Part shown: positions 38,571-47,624 of the stretch, piece by piece
Position numbering within the stretch: the first letter of the stretch is position 1
How the letters are laid out: every line of letters starts with the position of its first letter
Assembly (NCBI RefSeq): GCF_030418455.1
Contig: NZ_JAUHPW010000005.1
Coordinates: 1-64,000 of the forward strand
Length of the DNA: 64,000 bases
Reading direction: 5' to 3'
From: Demequina litoralis
Lineage (GTDB): Bacteria > Actinomycetota > Actinomycetes > Actinomycetales > Demequinaceae
Made by a program: the position numbers and the translations under genes
Notes under the pieces: model-generated
What the model was told of the DNA's origin: nothing
Seen by the model: the letters and a program-made list of their open reading frames with translations, nothing else
The model's database searches: none

Positions 38571-39260
38571 TCACTCCTGGGCGGCCTGGTCGTCGAACGG
38601 GTTGCCGACGCCGCCGAAGCGGTCGAACGGCCACACGACGGCGAACGTGGTGCCCACGACGTTGTCGACGGGGACGGTGCCGCCGCCGGGGTCGCCCATG
38701 TGGGCGCGGGAGTCCGCGGAGTCGTCGCGGTTGTCGCCCATGACCCACAGGTAGCCCGCGGGGACCTCGACGCGGAAGGTGGTGCCGCACGGGCGGGAGC
38801 CCTCGGCGATGTAGTCCTCGTCGAGCGCGTCGCCGTTGACGGTGACCTGGCCGTCCGGGTCGGTGCACTCGACGATGTCGCCGGGCAGCCCGATCACGCG
38901 CTTGACGAGGTGCTCGCCCGCGTCCTCCGGCAGCAGGCCCGTCCACGTGAGGACGTCCTTGACGACGAGCGTGAGCCCGCTGTCCTCCTCACCCGCGTGG
39001 CCGAGCCAGTTCGCGGGGTCCTTGAACACCACGACGTCGCCGCGCCGCAGCGGCAGCGGGTCCGGGCGCCACTTGGTGACGAGGATGCGGTCGCCCTCGA
39101 CGAGCGTGGGCTCCATCGAGGGCGAGGGGATGTAGAACGACTGGAAGAAGAAGGTCTTGATGACCAGCGAGAGCAGCAGCGCGCTCACGATGACGAGGAC
39201 GAGCTCCTTCACCCAGCCCCATGCACGACGGCCGGCGGACGGTCTCCCGTCCGCCGGCAC
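38571..39260 (-). CDS. lepB: Signal peptidase I
   Basis: 229 residues. One N-terminal membrane helix (about 17-37) holds the enzyme at the outer face of the membrane, where it removes signal peptides. The catalytic Ser48 lies in PSPSMEPTL and the catalytic Lys in HLVKRVIGLPGD near residue 120. The GDNRDDSADSR box is also present. The start is a GTG with no strong ribosome site, 20 bases after the rplS stop, so the exact start is uncertain. Confidence 0.93.
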   Translation of the reverse strand: MPADGRPSAGRRAWGWVKELVLVIVSALLLSLVIKTFFFQSFYIPSPSMEPTLVEGDRILVTKWRPDPLPLRRGDVVVFKDPANWLGHAGEEDSGLTLVVKDVLTWTGLLPEDAGEHLVKRVIGLPGDIVECTDPDGQVTVNGDALDEDYIAEGSRPCGTTFRVEVPAGYLWVMGDNRDDSADSRAHMGDPGGGTVPVDNVVGTTFAVVWPFDRFGGVGNPFDDQAAQE

Positions 39261-39280
39261 GTCAGCACTGGTCGCGATGA

Positions 39281-39628
39281 CTAGTTCTCGCGCTTCTCGC
39301 GGATGCGAGCAGCCTTGCCGCGAAGGCCGCGCAGGTAGTACAGCTTCGCGCGGCGCACGTCGCCGCGGCGGTCCAGCTCGATCTTCTCGATCGTGGGGGC
39401 GTGCACCGGGAAGGTGCGCTCGACGCCCACGCCGAACGAGATCTTGCGGACGGTGAAGGTCTCGCCGACGCCCTGGCCCTGGCGGCCGATGACGACGCCC
39501 TGGAAGACCTGGATACGCGAGCGGTTGCCCTCGATGACCTTGACGTGGACCTTCACGGTGTCGCCGGCGCGGAACGCCGGGACGTCGTCGCGGAGCTGGT
39601 CCGCAACCACATGGTCAAGCTTCTGCAT
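39281..39628 (-). CDS. rplS: 50S ribosomal protein L19
   Basis: 115 residues. The core ([33 protein letters not shown] and the C-terminal [15 protein letters not shown]) is diagnostic. The ATG at 39628 has GGAGAGAAAG upstream. It heads the operon rplS-lepB-rnhB-DUF2469 and is preceded by its own promoter region. Confidence 0.97.
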   Translation of the reverse strand: MQKLDHVVADQLRDDVPAFRAGDTVKVHVKVIEGNRSRIQVFQGVVIGRQGQGVGETFTVRKISFGVGVERTFPVHAPTIEKIELDRRGDVRRAKLYYLRGLRGKAARIREKREN

Positions 39629-39757
39629 GACTTTCTCTCCTCGCACATGCCACAGGTCACGCACGGTATCCGCCTGATGGCGATCGGTGTGTTCAGCTGC
39701 GTCACGGATGCCGCCGGACCCCCTGTGGCAGGTCACGGCGCCGCGCGCACCGAGGGA

Positions 39758-39768
39758 CTATTCTGCCA
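39758..39768 (-). promoter_or_regulatory. Promoter -10 region of rplS
   Basis: The minus strand reads TGGCAGAATAG, with CAGAAT as the -10 element. An almost identical TGGCACAATAG lies in front of rpsP. This leaves a leader of about 125 bases. A GGACGATGCG word lies 10 bases further upstream at 39779. Confidence 0.5.
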
Positions 39769-39810
39769 CACCGTGCCCGGACGATGCGAGGGCTGGGCGG
39801 TCCCGGCGCG

Positions 39811-40527
39811 TCACGCCTCCGGCGGGAGCAGGTCGGGACGACGCTCGCGGGTGCGGGCGAGCTGCTGCTCGTGGCGCCACTCGGCCACGCGCGCGTGGTG
39901 GCCGCTGAGCAGCACCTCCGGCACGTCGAGCCCGCGCCACGACTGCGGACGCGTGTACGACGGGTACTCGAGCAGCCCGTCGGAGTGGGACTCCTCGACG
40001 ATCGACTGGGCGTTGCCCATGAAGCCGGGGATGAGCCGCGTGACGGCCTCGATCATCGCGTAGGCGGCGACCTCTCCCCCGTTGAGGACGTAGTCGCCGA
40101 GGCTCACCTCGAGCACGCGGTAGCCGGCGTCGGCGTAGTGCTGGGCGACGCGCGCGTCGATGCCCTCGTAGCGACCGCACGCGAACACGAGCTGCGGCGC
40201 GGTCGACAGGTCCTGCGCGAGCGCCTGCGTGAACGGCACGCCCGCGGGGCTGGGCACGACGAGGACGCCCGTGGGGCGTAGCACGTCGTCGAGCGCCTTG
40301 CCCCACACGTCGGGCTTCATCACCATGCCGGCGCCGCCGCCGAACGGCGCATCGTCCACCGTGCGGTGCACGTCCGGGGTGCCGTCGGCCTTGAAGGCCG
40401 CGTAGTCGCGGAGGTCGTGGACGTGGGTCTCGACGAGCTCGGCCTGGCGCGCCTTGCCCAGCAGCGACACGTCGAGCACCCGGAAGAACTCCGGGAAGAT
40501 CGTGACGACGTCGATGCGCATCCTCAT
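39811..40527 (-). CDS. trmD: tRNA (guanine(37)-N1)-methyltransferase
   Basis: 238 residues, methylating G37 of tRNAs that read CUN, CGG and CCN codons. It has the SPOUT trefoil-knot motifs [22 protein letters not shown] and [15 protein letters not shown]. The ATG at 40527 overlaps the rimM stop as ATGA; a second in-frame ATG two codons later (40521) is an equally good start. It closes the rpsP-khpA...rimM-trmD group. Confidence 0.95.
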   Translation of the reverse strand: MRMRIDVVTIFPEFFRVLDVSLLGKARQAELVETHVHDLRDYAAFKADGTPDVHRTVDDAPFGGGAGMVMKPDVWGKALDDVLRPTGVLVVPSPAGVPFTQALAQDLSTAPQLVFACGRYEGIDARVAQHYADAGYRVLEVSLGDYVLNGGEVAAYAMIEAVTRLIPGFMGNAQSIVEESHSDGLLEYPSYTRPQSWRGLDVPEVLLSGHHARVAEWRHEQQLARTRERRPDLLPPEA

Positions 40528-41057
40528 GCGGACGTCTCCCCGGTCACCTCGGGCTCCTCGCCGGCGAGCAGCCCGTACGGGGGCGTGAGCACCACGCGGC
40601 CGCCCTCGACGTCGACCTCGGGCACGAACTCCTCGACGAACGGGATCATCGCGCGGTGGCCGCCCGGCTGCTTCACCACGAGCAGGTCCTGCGCGGGCAT
40701 CGTCACGAGGTCGACGACCTCGCCGATCGTCCCGCCGTCGGGAGACACCGCGGCCAGGCCCACGAGCTGGTGGACGAACCACGCCTCGTCCTCGTCGGAC
40801 TCGGCGCCGTCGATGGTGAGCTCGATGCCGCGCGCGGACTCGGCGGCGTCGCGGTCGCGGATCTCTGCGAACTGGACGTACCAGCGGCCGGCCTGCACGC
40901 GCACGCGGTCGACGGTGAGCGGGCCGGCGGAGGCGGGCTCGGTGTCGAACACCTCGCCGGGCACCAGCCGGTCCTCGGGGATGTCGGTGCGCAGCTCGAC
41001 CGACACCTCCCCCTTGAGCCCGTGGGCGCGGCCGATGCGGGCGACGGTCAATCTCAT
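40524..41057 (-). CDS. rimM: Ribosome maturation factor RimM
   Basis: 177 residues. RimM binds S19 and helps assemble the 30S head. The N terminus [20 protein letters not shown] and the PRC-barrel segment [23 protein letters not shown] (named for its barrel strand) are typical. It is coupled to trmD, but unlike the usual order it is separated from rpsP and khpA by two membrane-protein genes on the opposite strand, which therefore interrupt the ancestral operon. Confidence 0.94.
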   Translation of the reverse strand: MRLTVARIGRAHGLKGEVSVELRTDIPEDRLVPGEVFDTEPASAGPLTVDRVRVQAGRWYVQFAEIRDRDAAESARGIELTIDGAESDEDEAWFVHQLVGLAAVSPDGGTIGEVVDLVTMPAQDLLVVKQPGGHRAMIPFVEEFVPEVDVEGGRVVLTPPYGLLAGEEPEVTGETSA

Positions 41058-41132
41058 GACACCAGGGTACTTTCCGGCGCGGGAGCCGCCGCGCGCGCTA
41101 GCGTGGTCCCGTCATCCACCTGGGGAGAGGCC

Positions 41133-41540
41133 ATGGCAGAAGCCGCGGGACGCCCGCCGGGCGTCACCTTCGTCGTGATCCTCACGTGGGTCGCGGCCAT
41201 CGGCGACCTCGTCACGGGCGCGGCGCTCGTGTGGCTGAGCCTCAACATGGGCGGCGTCGACATCGCGCTCACGGCGAGCGAGCTGCGCGCGTACGCGTTC
41301 GTGCTGCTCGCGGTCGGCCTCCTCACGTCCGCCTTCGCGCTCGGCGTGTCCGCGGGCTCGCAGCTGTCCCGCATCGCGGTGATGATCATCATGGCGGCGC
41401 GCATCGCGGGCGGGGTCTACGCCTGGAGCGTCCTGGGCGACCTGGTGAAGTGGCAGGCACTCGGCCAGATCGCGGGCTCGCTGCTCATCGTCCTGGCGCT
41501 GTCCACGCCTCGCGCGTTCGCCTATTTCCGAGCATCCTGA
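41133..41540 (+). CDS. Small four-helix membrane protein A
   Basis: 135 residues with four predicted transmembrane segments and a short polar N terminus. I do not recognise a named family. It is clearly a paralogue of the next gene (both begin with R-P-(P/A)-(G/S)-V-T-x-V-x-x-L-T-W-(V/I)-A-A and share a (S/G)xGS(Q)...ARIAG block). The ATG has GGGGAGAGG upstream. The pair runs rightward between rimM and khpA, inside a group that is otherwise continuous in many bacteria. Confidence 0.75.
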   Translation: MAEAAGRPPGVTFVVILTWVAAIGDLVTGAALVWLSLNMGGVDIALTASELRAYAFVLLAVGLLTSAFALGVSAGSQLSRIAVMIIMAARIAGGVYAWSVLGDLVKWQALGQIAGSLLIVLALSTPRAFAYFRAS

Positions 41541-41578
41541 GAGGGAGCGCGCCGCGCGCATCGACCGAGGAGGGTCCC

Positions 41579-41989
41579 ATGGCCAGCGAACGTCGTCCCG
41601 CTTCCGTCACGCTGGTCTCGGCATTGACCTGGATCGCCGCGGCGCTCGACCTCGTCGTGGGCGCGCTGATGATCTGGCTGTACTACAACCCGGACGACCT
41701 CAGCACGAGCATCAACGCGGACAACCTGCTCTGGTACGGGCTCACCACGCTCGTGGTCGGCGTGTTCACGGCCGCCGTCGCCGCCGGGCTCGCGATGGGC
41801 TCGCAGGGCGCGCGCGTGCTCGTCATCATCGTGATGGTGCTGCGCATCGCCGGGGCGGCGTACGGCCTCGGCAAGGTGGGCGGCGAGGTCGCCTGGCAGG
41901 CCGCCATCGAGATCGTCATCGCCCTCGCGGTCATCGGGCTGCTGTCGACGAGGCGGGCCTCCGCCTGGTTCCGCGGCACGCGGGTCTGA
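41579..41989 (+). CDS. Small four-helix membrane protein B
   Basis: 136 residues, with the same layout as the preceding gene: four hydrophobic segments, a tandem duplicate with fairly low identity, so the duplication is old. The ATG lies 38 bases after the previous stop, with GAGGAGGG in front. Function unknown. Confidence 0.75.
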   Translation: MASERRPASVTLVSALTWIAAALDLVVGALMIWLYYNPDDLSTSINADNLLWYGLTTLVVGVFTAAVAAGLAMGSQGARVLVIIVMVLRIAGAAYGLGKVGGEVAWQAAIEIVIALAVIGLLSTRRASAWFRGTRV

Positions 41990-42024
41990 GCCCGCGCGTC
42001 GTCCCACCGGCACCCGGACACGCA

Positions 42025-42062
42025 GCAGGCCCCCTCCCTCCGAGCGGAGGAAGGGGGCCTGC
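42025..42062. terminator. Bidirectional terminator
   Basis: GCAGGCCCCCT and CCTCCG (42025-42042) pair with CGGAGG and AGGGGGCCTGC (42045-42062), giving 17 paired bases with one mismatch. It lies between the convergent membrane-protein and khpA genes. Confidence 0.82.
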
Positions 42063-42080
42063 CGTGCGTCGAGCCTGAGG

Positions 42081-42311
42081 CTAGGCGACGTCCACGATGT
42101 TGACGCGGACGTCGTCACGCGCGATGGCCTCGACGACCGTGCGGATCGCCGTCGCGGTACGACCGCGGCGACCGATGACCCGCGGGAGGTCGTCGGGGTG
42201 CACCACCACGTTGAGGGTGGTGCCGCGACGCCCGGAGCGCTCGGTCACACGGACGTCGTCCGGGTTGCGGACGATGCTGCGGACCAGGAACTCGAGAGCG
42301 TCGACGACCAT
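42081..42311 (-). CDS. khpA: KH-domain RNA-binding protein KhpA
   Basis: 76 residues, a single KH domain with the GxxG-like loop in VIGRRGRTATAIRTVV. It binds RNA, probably as a partner of KhpB, and in Gram-positive bacteria affects cell division and small-RNA function. It follows rpsP by two bases, its normal position. Confidence 0.94.
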   Translation of the reverse strand: MVVDALEFLVRSIVRNPDDVRVTERSGRRGTTLNVVVHPDDLPRVIGRRGRTATAIRTVVEAIARDDVRVNIVDVA

Positions 42312-42313
42312 CG

Positions 42314-42772
42314 TCAGTTCTCCTCGGCGGGGGCCTCGGCGGCCTCGTCGGCGGACTCGGCGTCGGCGGCGGCAGCGGCAGCCTCCTCGGCCTTGGCGGC
42401 CTCCTTGGCGGCGGCCGCGTCGGCCTTCGCCTTCTCGGCGGCGTCGGCCTGCGCCTTGATGGCGTCGGCGGCGTCGGTCTTGGCCGAGGCACCCTTGACG
42501 GTGCTCACGCCCTTCTCACCCTTGAAGGTGGCCCAGTCACCGGTCAGCTTGAGCAGCGCGGCGACCTGCTCCGAGGGCTGCGCGCCCACCGAGAGCCAGT
42601 ACTGCGCGCGCTCCGAGTCGATCTCGATGACCGAGGGCTCCTCGGTGGGGTGGTACTTGCCGATCTCCTCGATGGCACGGCCGTCGCGCTTGGTGCGCGA
42701 GTCCATGACGACGACGCGGTAGAACGGGGCGCGCTTCTTGCCGAAGCGCTTGAGGCGGATCTTGACAGCCAT
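42314..42772 (-). CDS. rpsP: 30S ribosomal protein S16
   Basis: 152 residues. The first 85 residues are the S16 core ([20 protein letters not shown], then [14 protein letters not shown]). The rest is an Ala/Glu/Lys-rich tail that is probably disordered; such tails are common in actinobacterial S16. It is transcribed from its own promoter. Confidence 0.96.
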   Translation of the reverse strand: MAVKIRLKRFGKKRAPFYRVVVMDSRTKRDGRAIEEIGKYHPTEEPSVIEIDSERAQYWLSVGAQPSEQVAALLKLTGDWATFKGEKGVSTVKGASAKTDAADAIKAQADAAEKAKADAAAAKEAAKAEEAAAAAADAESADEAAEAPAEEN

Positions 42773-42890
42773 GGCTGTTCTCCTTCTGAATTCGGTGTGA
42801 GCCGGATCGCCGCCCCCGGGGAATCACGGGAGCCTCGACCTGGCAAGACGAATCGGCGTGCACGGGTAGAGGGCCGTGCGCGCCAGCGCC

Positions 42891-42901
42891 CTATTGTGCC
42901 A
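42891..42901 (-). promoter_or_regulatory. Promoter -10 region of rpsP
   Basis: The minus strand reads TGGCACAATAG. A TTGGTC 18 bases before CACAAT is a possible -35 element, and a GGACGATGCG word (42906-42915) lies inside the spacer. The leader is about 115 bases. Confidence 0.5.
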
Positions 42902-42935
42902 GATGGGACGATGCGCGACCAACCGTGCGCTCGGG

Positions 42936-43712
42936 TCACCTCACGCTGGGCCATCCGGGCGAGGACTGCGCATCGTACGTGCCGTCGAAGCGCCCACCCG
43001 TGATGAGCAGCACCTCGAGGTCGCGCTCGAGCGCGGCGGCGACGACGCGCGGCCCTCCGCCGGCGATCGCGGTCGCCCACGCGTCGCACTCGGTGAGGTC
43101 GCGGCCGGCGACGGACACCTGCATGTAGTGGCGGGCGGTCTCGCCCGTGACGGGGTCCCAGATGTGGTCGACCACCTGCGCCCCTCCCGAGGTCGCGAGC
43201 GCGGTGAACGCGCCGCCGAGCTCCACCACGTCGACCACCGGGGTGCCCGTCGGGTCGCCCGTGACGCGCGGGTCGGCGATGCCGATGCGCCGCGGCCGGT
43301 TCCCCGCCACGAGCACGTCGCCCGAGGCGCCGACCATCCAGTCGGCGGCACGGGCCGCGCGCAGGTGGCGGCTCGCGCGCGTCACCGCCCAGCCCTTGAC
43401 GAGGCCCGTGGGGTCGAGCACGCCGTCCTTGCGGCGCGCGTCGAAGCCGCCGCCGGTGGCCTCCCGGTACCACTCGCACGCCTCGAGCACCTCGCGCAGC
43501 TCGTGCGGCGCCTCCTCGAGCACGAGGTCGCCGCGGAGGTATCCGCTGAGGTAGGAGTCCTCCTTCCACAGCGAGAACACCTCGTCCGCCCACACCAGGC
43601 CCGCGTGGAACTGGGCGAGCGCGCCGTCGATCTCGGCCGGGTCCGCATCGTCGAGCTCGACCACGAACGGCATCGCCATCGCGTGCACGGTCGTGCGGAA
43701 CGTGTCGGTCAC
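42936..43712 (-). CDS. apbE: ApbE-family FAD:protein FMN transferase
   Basis: 258 residues. The enzyme attaches FMN from FAD to a Thr or Ser of target proteins outside the cytoplasmic membrane. It contains the family blocks DPTGLVKGWAV, VGASGDVLVAG and the metal-binding stretch GETARHYMQVSVAG...ECDAWATAI (named for its Asp/Thr). No signal peptide is evident, as in many actinobacterial members. It starts with GTG overlapping the preceding FMN-binding gene as GTGA and is the last gene of the six-gene flavin operon, so its targets are very probably the three proteins encoded upstream. Confidence 0.88.
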   Translation of the reverse strand: MTDTFRTTVHAMAMPFVVELDDADPAEIDGALAQFHAGLVWADEVFSLWKEDSYLSGYLRGDLVLEEAPHELREVLEACEWYREATGGGFDARRKDGVLDPTGLVKGWAVTRASRHLRAARAADWMVGASGDVLVAGNRPRRIGIADPRVTGDPTGTPVVDVVELGGAFTALATSGGAQVVDHIWDPVTGETARHYMQVSVAGRDLTECDAWATAIAGGGPRVVAAALERDLEVLLITGGRFDGTYDAQSSPGWPSVR

Positions 43713-44350
43713 AGCCCTGCCTCCGCGAACGCGCCGCGCAGCGACTCGGTGAAGCCCTGCGACGTGTACGACGCGCCGCTCACGGCGGCCACGTCCCACG
43801 TCTGCGCCGCGAGCACCTCGTCGCGCAGGACGGGGATCGCGCGGGCGTTGATCTGCACGGACTCCGAGTCCCGCGTGCCCGCCGCGATCGCCTGCACGTC
43901 GGTGACCTCGCCGCCGGTCACGGTGATGCGCGCCTGGAAGTCGCCGCGCAGGTTGCTGACGACGGGGCCGTCGTGGGTGGACGATGCGGGCGCCTCGTCG
44001 GCCTGCGCGGTCGCCGTCGCGGTGGGCGTGGGGCTCGGCGTGGTCGCGGCGGGCGCGGGCGTCGTGATCGCGCAGTCGTCGTCCTCGCGCTCCTTGTCGT
44101 CGTCCTCGTCGTCGCCGCTGTCGTCCGGCTCGCACGTGATCGAGGGCGTGGGCGCCGGGCTCGGGTCCTCCGTCGGGTCGGCGGACCCGCCGGGCTCGGC
44201 GGTGGCGGTGGCGGTCGCGCTCGGCGAGGCCTCGGGGCTCGACGGCGCGACCAGGTCGAGCGTCGGCAGCTCCTTGGGCGAGGCCGCCCAGCCCGCGCCG
44301 ACGATCGCGGCGCACCCGCCGGCGACCATCACCGCTCGGGACGCCCTCAT
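43709..44350 (-). CDS. FMN-binding domain protein with acidic linker
   Basis: 213 residues. A signal or anchor helix (about 5-23) is followed by a long linker (30-125) full of Pro, Thr and Asp/Glu, then an FMN_bind domain (about 128-213). The flavinylation motif SGASYTS is at 191-197, with Thr196 as the expected attachment site for FMN. The protein should carry a covalent flavin outside the membrane and pass electrons. It overlaps the neighbour on each side by four bases. Confidence 0.86.
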   Translation of the reverse strand: MRASRAVMVAGGCAAIVGAGWAASPKELPTLDLVAPSSPEASPSATATATAEPGGSADPTEDPSPAPTPSITCEPDDSGDDEDDDKEREDDDCAITTPAPAATTPSPTPTATATAQADEAPASSTHDGPVVSNLRGDFQARITVTGGEVTDVQAIAAGTRDSESVQINARAIPVLRDEVLAAQTWDVAAVSGASYTSQGFTESLRGAFAEAGL

Positions 44351-44766
44351 GACGAGTACGCCTCCGCGGCGTCCTCCAGCGCGCCGGCGACCGAGTCGGT
44401 GAACGCGGGCGACGTGTACGACGCGCCCGACACCTCCTCGATGTCGGCGCTCTGCGCCTCGAGCACCTTCTCGCGCAGCTCGGGGATCGCGCGGGCGTTG
44501 ATGCTGACGGACTCGGCGTCCTGGGTGCCCGCCTGGATCGCCTGCACGTCGGTGATGACGCCGCCCTCGATCGCGACCTGCGCCTGGTAGTCGCCGCGCG
44601 GGTTCGTCTCGACGGGACCGTCGTAGACGCCGTCGGCGTACAGCGGGTCGTACGCCGTGGTCGCGGCGGCGGGCTCCGCCTCGGCGTCGCCGCCGCAGCC
44701 GGCGAGCAGCGTGGTCGCGGCCCCGGCGAACGCCAGCGCGCCCACGGTCCTGGTCATCGTCCTCAT
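44347..44766 (-). CDS. FMN-binding lipoprotein
   Basis: 139 residues. A lipoprotein signal with LLAGC (Cys24) precedes one FMN_bind domain with the flavinylation motif SGASYTS at 113-119 (Thr118). It would sit on the outer face of the membrane as a one-flavin electron carrier. It starts 10 bases after the reductase gene and overlaps the next FMN-binding gene. A second in-frame ATG three codons later is possible. Confidence 0.88.
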   Translation of the reverse strand: MRTMTRTVGALAFAGAATTLLAGCGGDAEAEPAAATTAYDPLYADGVYDGPVETNPRGDYQAQVAIEGGVITDVQAIQAGTQDAESVSINARAIPELREKVLEAQSADIEEVSGASYTSPAFTDSVAGALEDAAEAYSS

Positions 44767-44776
44767 CGGGTCTCCC

Positions 44777-46120
44777 TCACCATCCGAACCTCTCGCGATG
44801 CACGCTCGCCGCGGGCACGCCGGCCGCGCGCGCGTCGAGCTCGACCGCATCGGCCCACGGGACGGGGCCGCACACGTACACGTCGCGCGAGGCGACGTCG
44901 GGCACCAGCGCGCCCAGGCTCTCGCCGGCGGTCGTGCCCCAGCCGCTGCCGCGCGGGCCGGCGACGACGACGACCTCGGCGCCGCGCTCGGCGGCGAGCG
45001 CCTCGACCTCGTCGATGAGGGGCGCCTCGTCGCGCGAGCGCACGCGCAGCACCACCGTGCACGGCTCATGCGCCTCCTCGAGCAGCGCGCGGATGGGGGT
45101 GACGCCGATGCCGGAGGCGACGAGCACCGAGCCGGGCGCGGTGCGCTCGACGTCGGTGAAGATCCCCAGCGGGCCCTCCGCGAGCACCCGCGTGCCGGGC
45201 TTCAGTCCGCGCAGCGCGGCCGAGGCGTCGCCGGACGGCTTGACGGTGATGCGTAGCGAGTCGGGGCGCGGCGCGCGCGACAGCGACCACGGGTGGGCCT
45301 GGGTCCACCGCTCGCGGTCGAGGAAGCGCCACAGCAGGAACTGCCCGGGACGCGCGCCGAGCCGGTCGAGGTCGCGGCCGCTCATCACGACGCTGGTCGA
45401 GCCGTCGGCGTGCGTCTCGACCGCCGCGACGCGCAGGTCGTGGCGCGCGAGCAGGACGAGCGGGCGAACGATGCGGAAGGCCAGGAACGAGCCGACGGCC
45501 AGCGTGTAGAGCACCAGCCAGAACCACCACGCCGCTCCCCCGTCGCGGAACGTCGACCCCTCGAGGAACTGGTGGGGCACCACCGCGAGGATCGCGAGGT
45601 AGACGAGCAGGTGGACGACGTGCCACCGCTCGTAGCGCCACCGCGAGCGGACCGCGACGAGCGACGTGGCGACCACGACGGTGAAGAGGCCGAGCCCCAC
45701 CTGGGCGGCCACCATGAACCACCCGAGGTCCCACAGCGCGACGGCCTCGGCGAGGAACGAGCGGCCGTCGTAGCTCGCGTTCATCGCCACGACGAGCCCC
45801 ACGTGGACGAGCATGAGGATGAACGCGACCTTGCCCACCCGCGTGTGGATCGCGGCGGCGCGGTCGTGGCCGAGCGCGCGCTCGACGTAGGGGGCGCGCG
45901 AGATCAGCGTGATCTGCGCGAGCACGAGCACCGCGGCGACGATGCCCGCGACGCGGCCGAGCCCGTAGAGGTGGTCCACGGGCGAGGTGACGAGCAGCCC
46001 GCCCGAGGCGATGAAGAGCGCGACCCCGACGGCGGCCACCAGGTAGATCGAGGCCTCGAGGCCGTCGCGCCACCAGCCGCGGCGGGCGGTGCGTCTCGCG
46101 TACGCCTCGAGGGTGCTCAC
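44777..46120 (-). CDS. Ferric-reductase-like membrane flavoprotein 2
   Basis: 447 residues. About six membrane helices in the first 230 residues carry paired His residues in the third to fifth helices (HTRVGKVAFILMLVHVG, ERWHVVHLLVYLA), which fits bis-heme binding. A ferredoxin-reductase-like part follows, with the FAD motif HPWSLSRAP near 290, the NAD(P) motif VASGIGVTPIRALLEE and a C-terminal DVYVCGPVPW. It should take electrons from cytosolic NAD(P)H, or pass them across the membrane, to the FMN-binding carriers. The start is GTG with GGAGG upstream. It is a paralogue of the neighbouring gene. Confidence 0.87.
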   Translation of the reverse strand: MSTLEAYARRTARRGWWRDGLEASIYLVAAVGVALFIASGGLLVTSPVDHLYGLGRVAGIVAAVLVLAQITLISRAPYVERALGHDRAAAIHTRVGKVAFILMLVHVGLVVAMNASYDGRSFLAEAVALWDLGWFMVAAQVGLGLFTVVVATSLVAVRSRWRYERWHVVHLLVYLAILAVVPHQFLEGSTFRDGGAAWWFWLVLYTLAVGSFLAFRIVRPLVLLARHDLRVAAVETHADGSTSVVMSGRDLDRLGARPGQFLLWRFLDRERWTQAHPWSLSRAPRPDSLRITVKPSGDASAALRGLKPGTRVLAEGPLGIFTDVERTAPGSVLVASGIGVTPIRALLEEAHEPCTVVLRVRSRDEAPLIDEVEALAAERGAEVVVVAGPRGSGWGTTAGESLGALVPDVASRDVYVCGPVPWADAVELDARAAGVPAASVHRERFGW

Positions 46121-46208
46121 GGGGCCTCCGGGGGCTCGGGGACGGGCTTGTCGGGCCAACGCGCGCGGGCGGCGTGGTGTTCCGGCCCGCGCACATGCAT
46201 CGTACTTG

Positions 46209-47624
46209 CTACCAGGCGAACTCCTCCGCGTGCCGGCGCTCGGCCGGCACCCCGGCGCGCGCCGCATCGTCCATCACGGCCTCGACCCAGGGCTGCGGGC
46301 CGCACGCGTACACGTCGGCGCCGGCGATCGTGGGCACGAGCCCCGCCAGCCTGGCGGGGAGCGCGGCGGGGGCCCAGCCGTCGCCGCGGCCGCCGGTGAG
46401 GACGTGGAGGGCCGCGCCGCGGGCCGCGGCGAGCTCGCGGAACTCGTCGAGGTGCGGGATCTCCGCCTCGGAGTGCGCGCGGACGATGACGGTGCAGCCG
46501 GCGGGGCCGATGTCCGCGTCCTCGAGCAGCGCGAGGATCGGCGTGATGCCCACCCCGGCCCCCGCGAGGACCAGGTGGTCGCCCGAGCGGGACCCGTCGT
46601 GGAAGGTGCCGAGCGGTCCCTCGACCATGACGCGCGTGCCCGGCCTGAGGTCGCGGAGGGCGGAGGACCCGTCGCCGAGCGGCTTCACGGTGATCCGCAT
46701 CCAGCCGTCGCGGACGGTGCGCGACAGCGAGTACGGGTGGGCCTGGCCCCACATGCCGGCCTGGAGGAAGCGGAAGAGGAGGAACTGGCCGCCCTGGGCG
46801 TTCATGCGGCGCAGGTGGCGCCCGTGCATCGCGACGACGGTGGAGCCGTCCGGCAGCGTGCCGACCGCGGCGACCCGGACGCGGTGGCGCGCGAACCGTG
46901 CGAGGGGGCGGACGACGCGGTACGCGAGGAGCCCGCCCACCGCGACGGTCCAGAGCACCACCCAGTACCACCAGGCGAGGCCCATGCTCATGAAGCTCTC
47001 GCCGTCGGTGAGCTGGTGCGGGATCGACAGCCCCACCGCGAGGTAGCTGAACACGTGGACCGCGTGCCAGCTCTCGTACCGCCAGCGCCTGCGGACGATC
47101 GCGTACGAGGTGACGACGACGGCGCACAGCACGACGAAGCCGACGCTGGCCATGAACATGGGTCCGCCCCAGCCCACGACGAAGTCCCAGGTCTGAGCCA
47201 GGAGGCCGGTCTGCGTGGGCATCGCGTAGCCCGCGATCAGCAGCACGATGTGGGCGATGATGACGAGGAAGCCGATGCGCCCCAGCTGGGAATGGATCCT
47301 GGCGGCGCGGTCGTGGCCGATCACGCGCTCGACGAGCGGGATCCGGGCGATGAGGACGAGCTGGGCCATGATCATCGTGGACGCGGCGATGCCGGCGATC
47401 CGGCCGAGCGTGGTGAGCAGGCCGGCGACGGAGGTGACGTCGACGGTGCCAGAGGCGAGCATGAACGACACCCCGCCCACGCCGGCGAGCCACGCGGACG
47501 CCTCGAGGGTGTCGCGGCGGCGGCTGCGCGCGACGGCGTGCTCGCGGCGCTCACGGAGGCGCGGGTCCGCGGCCGGGCGGAAGGGCTGGGGCCGGCGGGC
47601 GGGACGGGGAGCGACGGCGGTCAT
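46209..47624 (-). CDS. Ferric-reductase-like membrane flavoprotein 1
   Basis: 471 residues with the same architecture as the neighbouring reductase. A basic N terminus of about 35 residues precedes six helices with His in HSQLGRIGFLVIIAHIV and ESWHAVHVFSYLAVGL. The FAD motif HPYSLSRTV, the NAD-binding stretch LAGAGVGITPILALLED and DVYACGPQPWVEA follow. Its start overlaps the first FMN-binding gene by four bases. An 88-bp gap separates it from the second reductase. Two such proteins side by side may form a heteromer or serve two donors. Confidence 0.87.
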   Translation of the reverse strand: MTAVAPRPARRPQPFRPAADPRLRERREHAVARSRRRDTLEASAWLAGVGGVSFMLASGTVDVTSVAGLLTTLGRIAGIAASTMIMAQLVLIARIPLVERVIGHDRAARIHSQLGRIGFLVIIAHIVLLIAGYAMPTQTGLLAQTWDFVVGWGGPMFMASVGFVVLCAVVVTSYAIVRRRWRYESWHAVHVFSYLAVGLSIPHQLTDGESFMSMGLAWWYWVVLWTVAVGGLLAYRVVRPLARFARHRVRVAAVGTLPDGSTVVAMHGRHLRRMNAQGGQFLLFRFLQAGMWGQAHPYSLSRTVRDGWMRITVKPLGDGSSALRDLRPGTRVMVEGPLGTFHDGSRSGDHLVLAGAGVGITPILALLEDADIGPAGCTVIVRAHSEAEIPHLDEFRELAAARGAALHVLTGGRGDGWAPAALPARLAGLVPTIAGADVYACGPQPWVEAVMDDAARAGVPAERRHAEEFAW

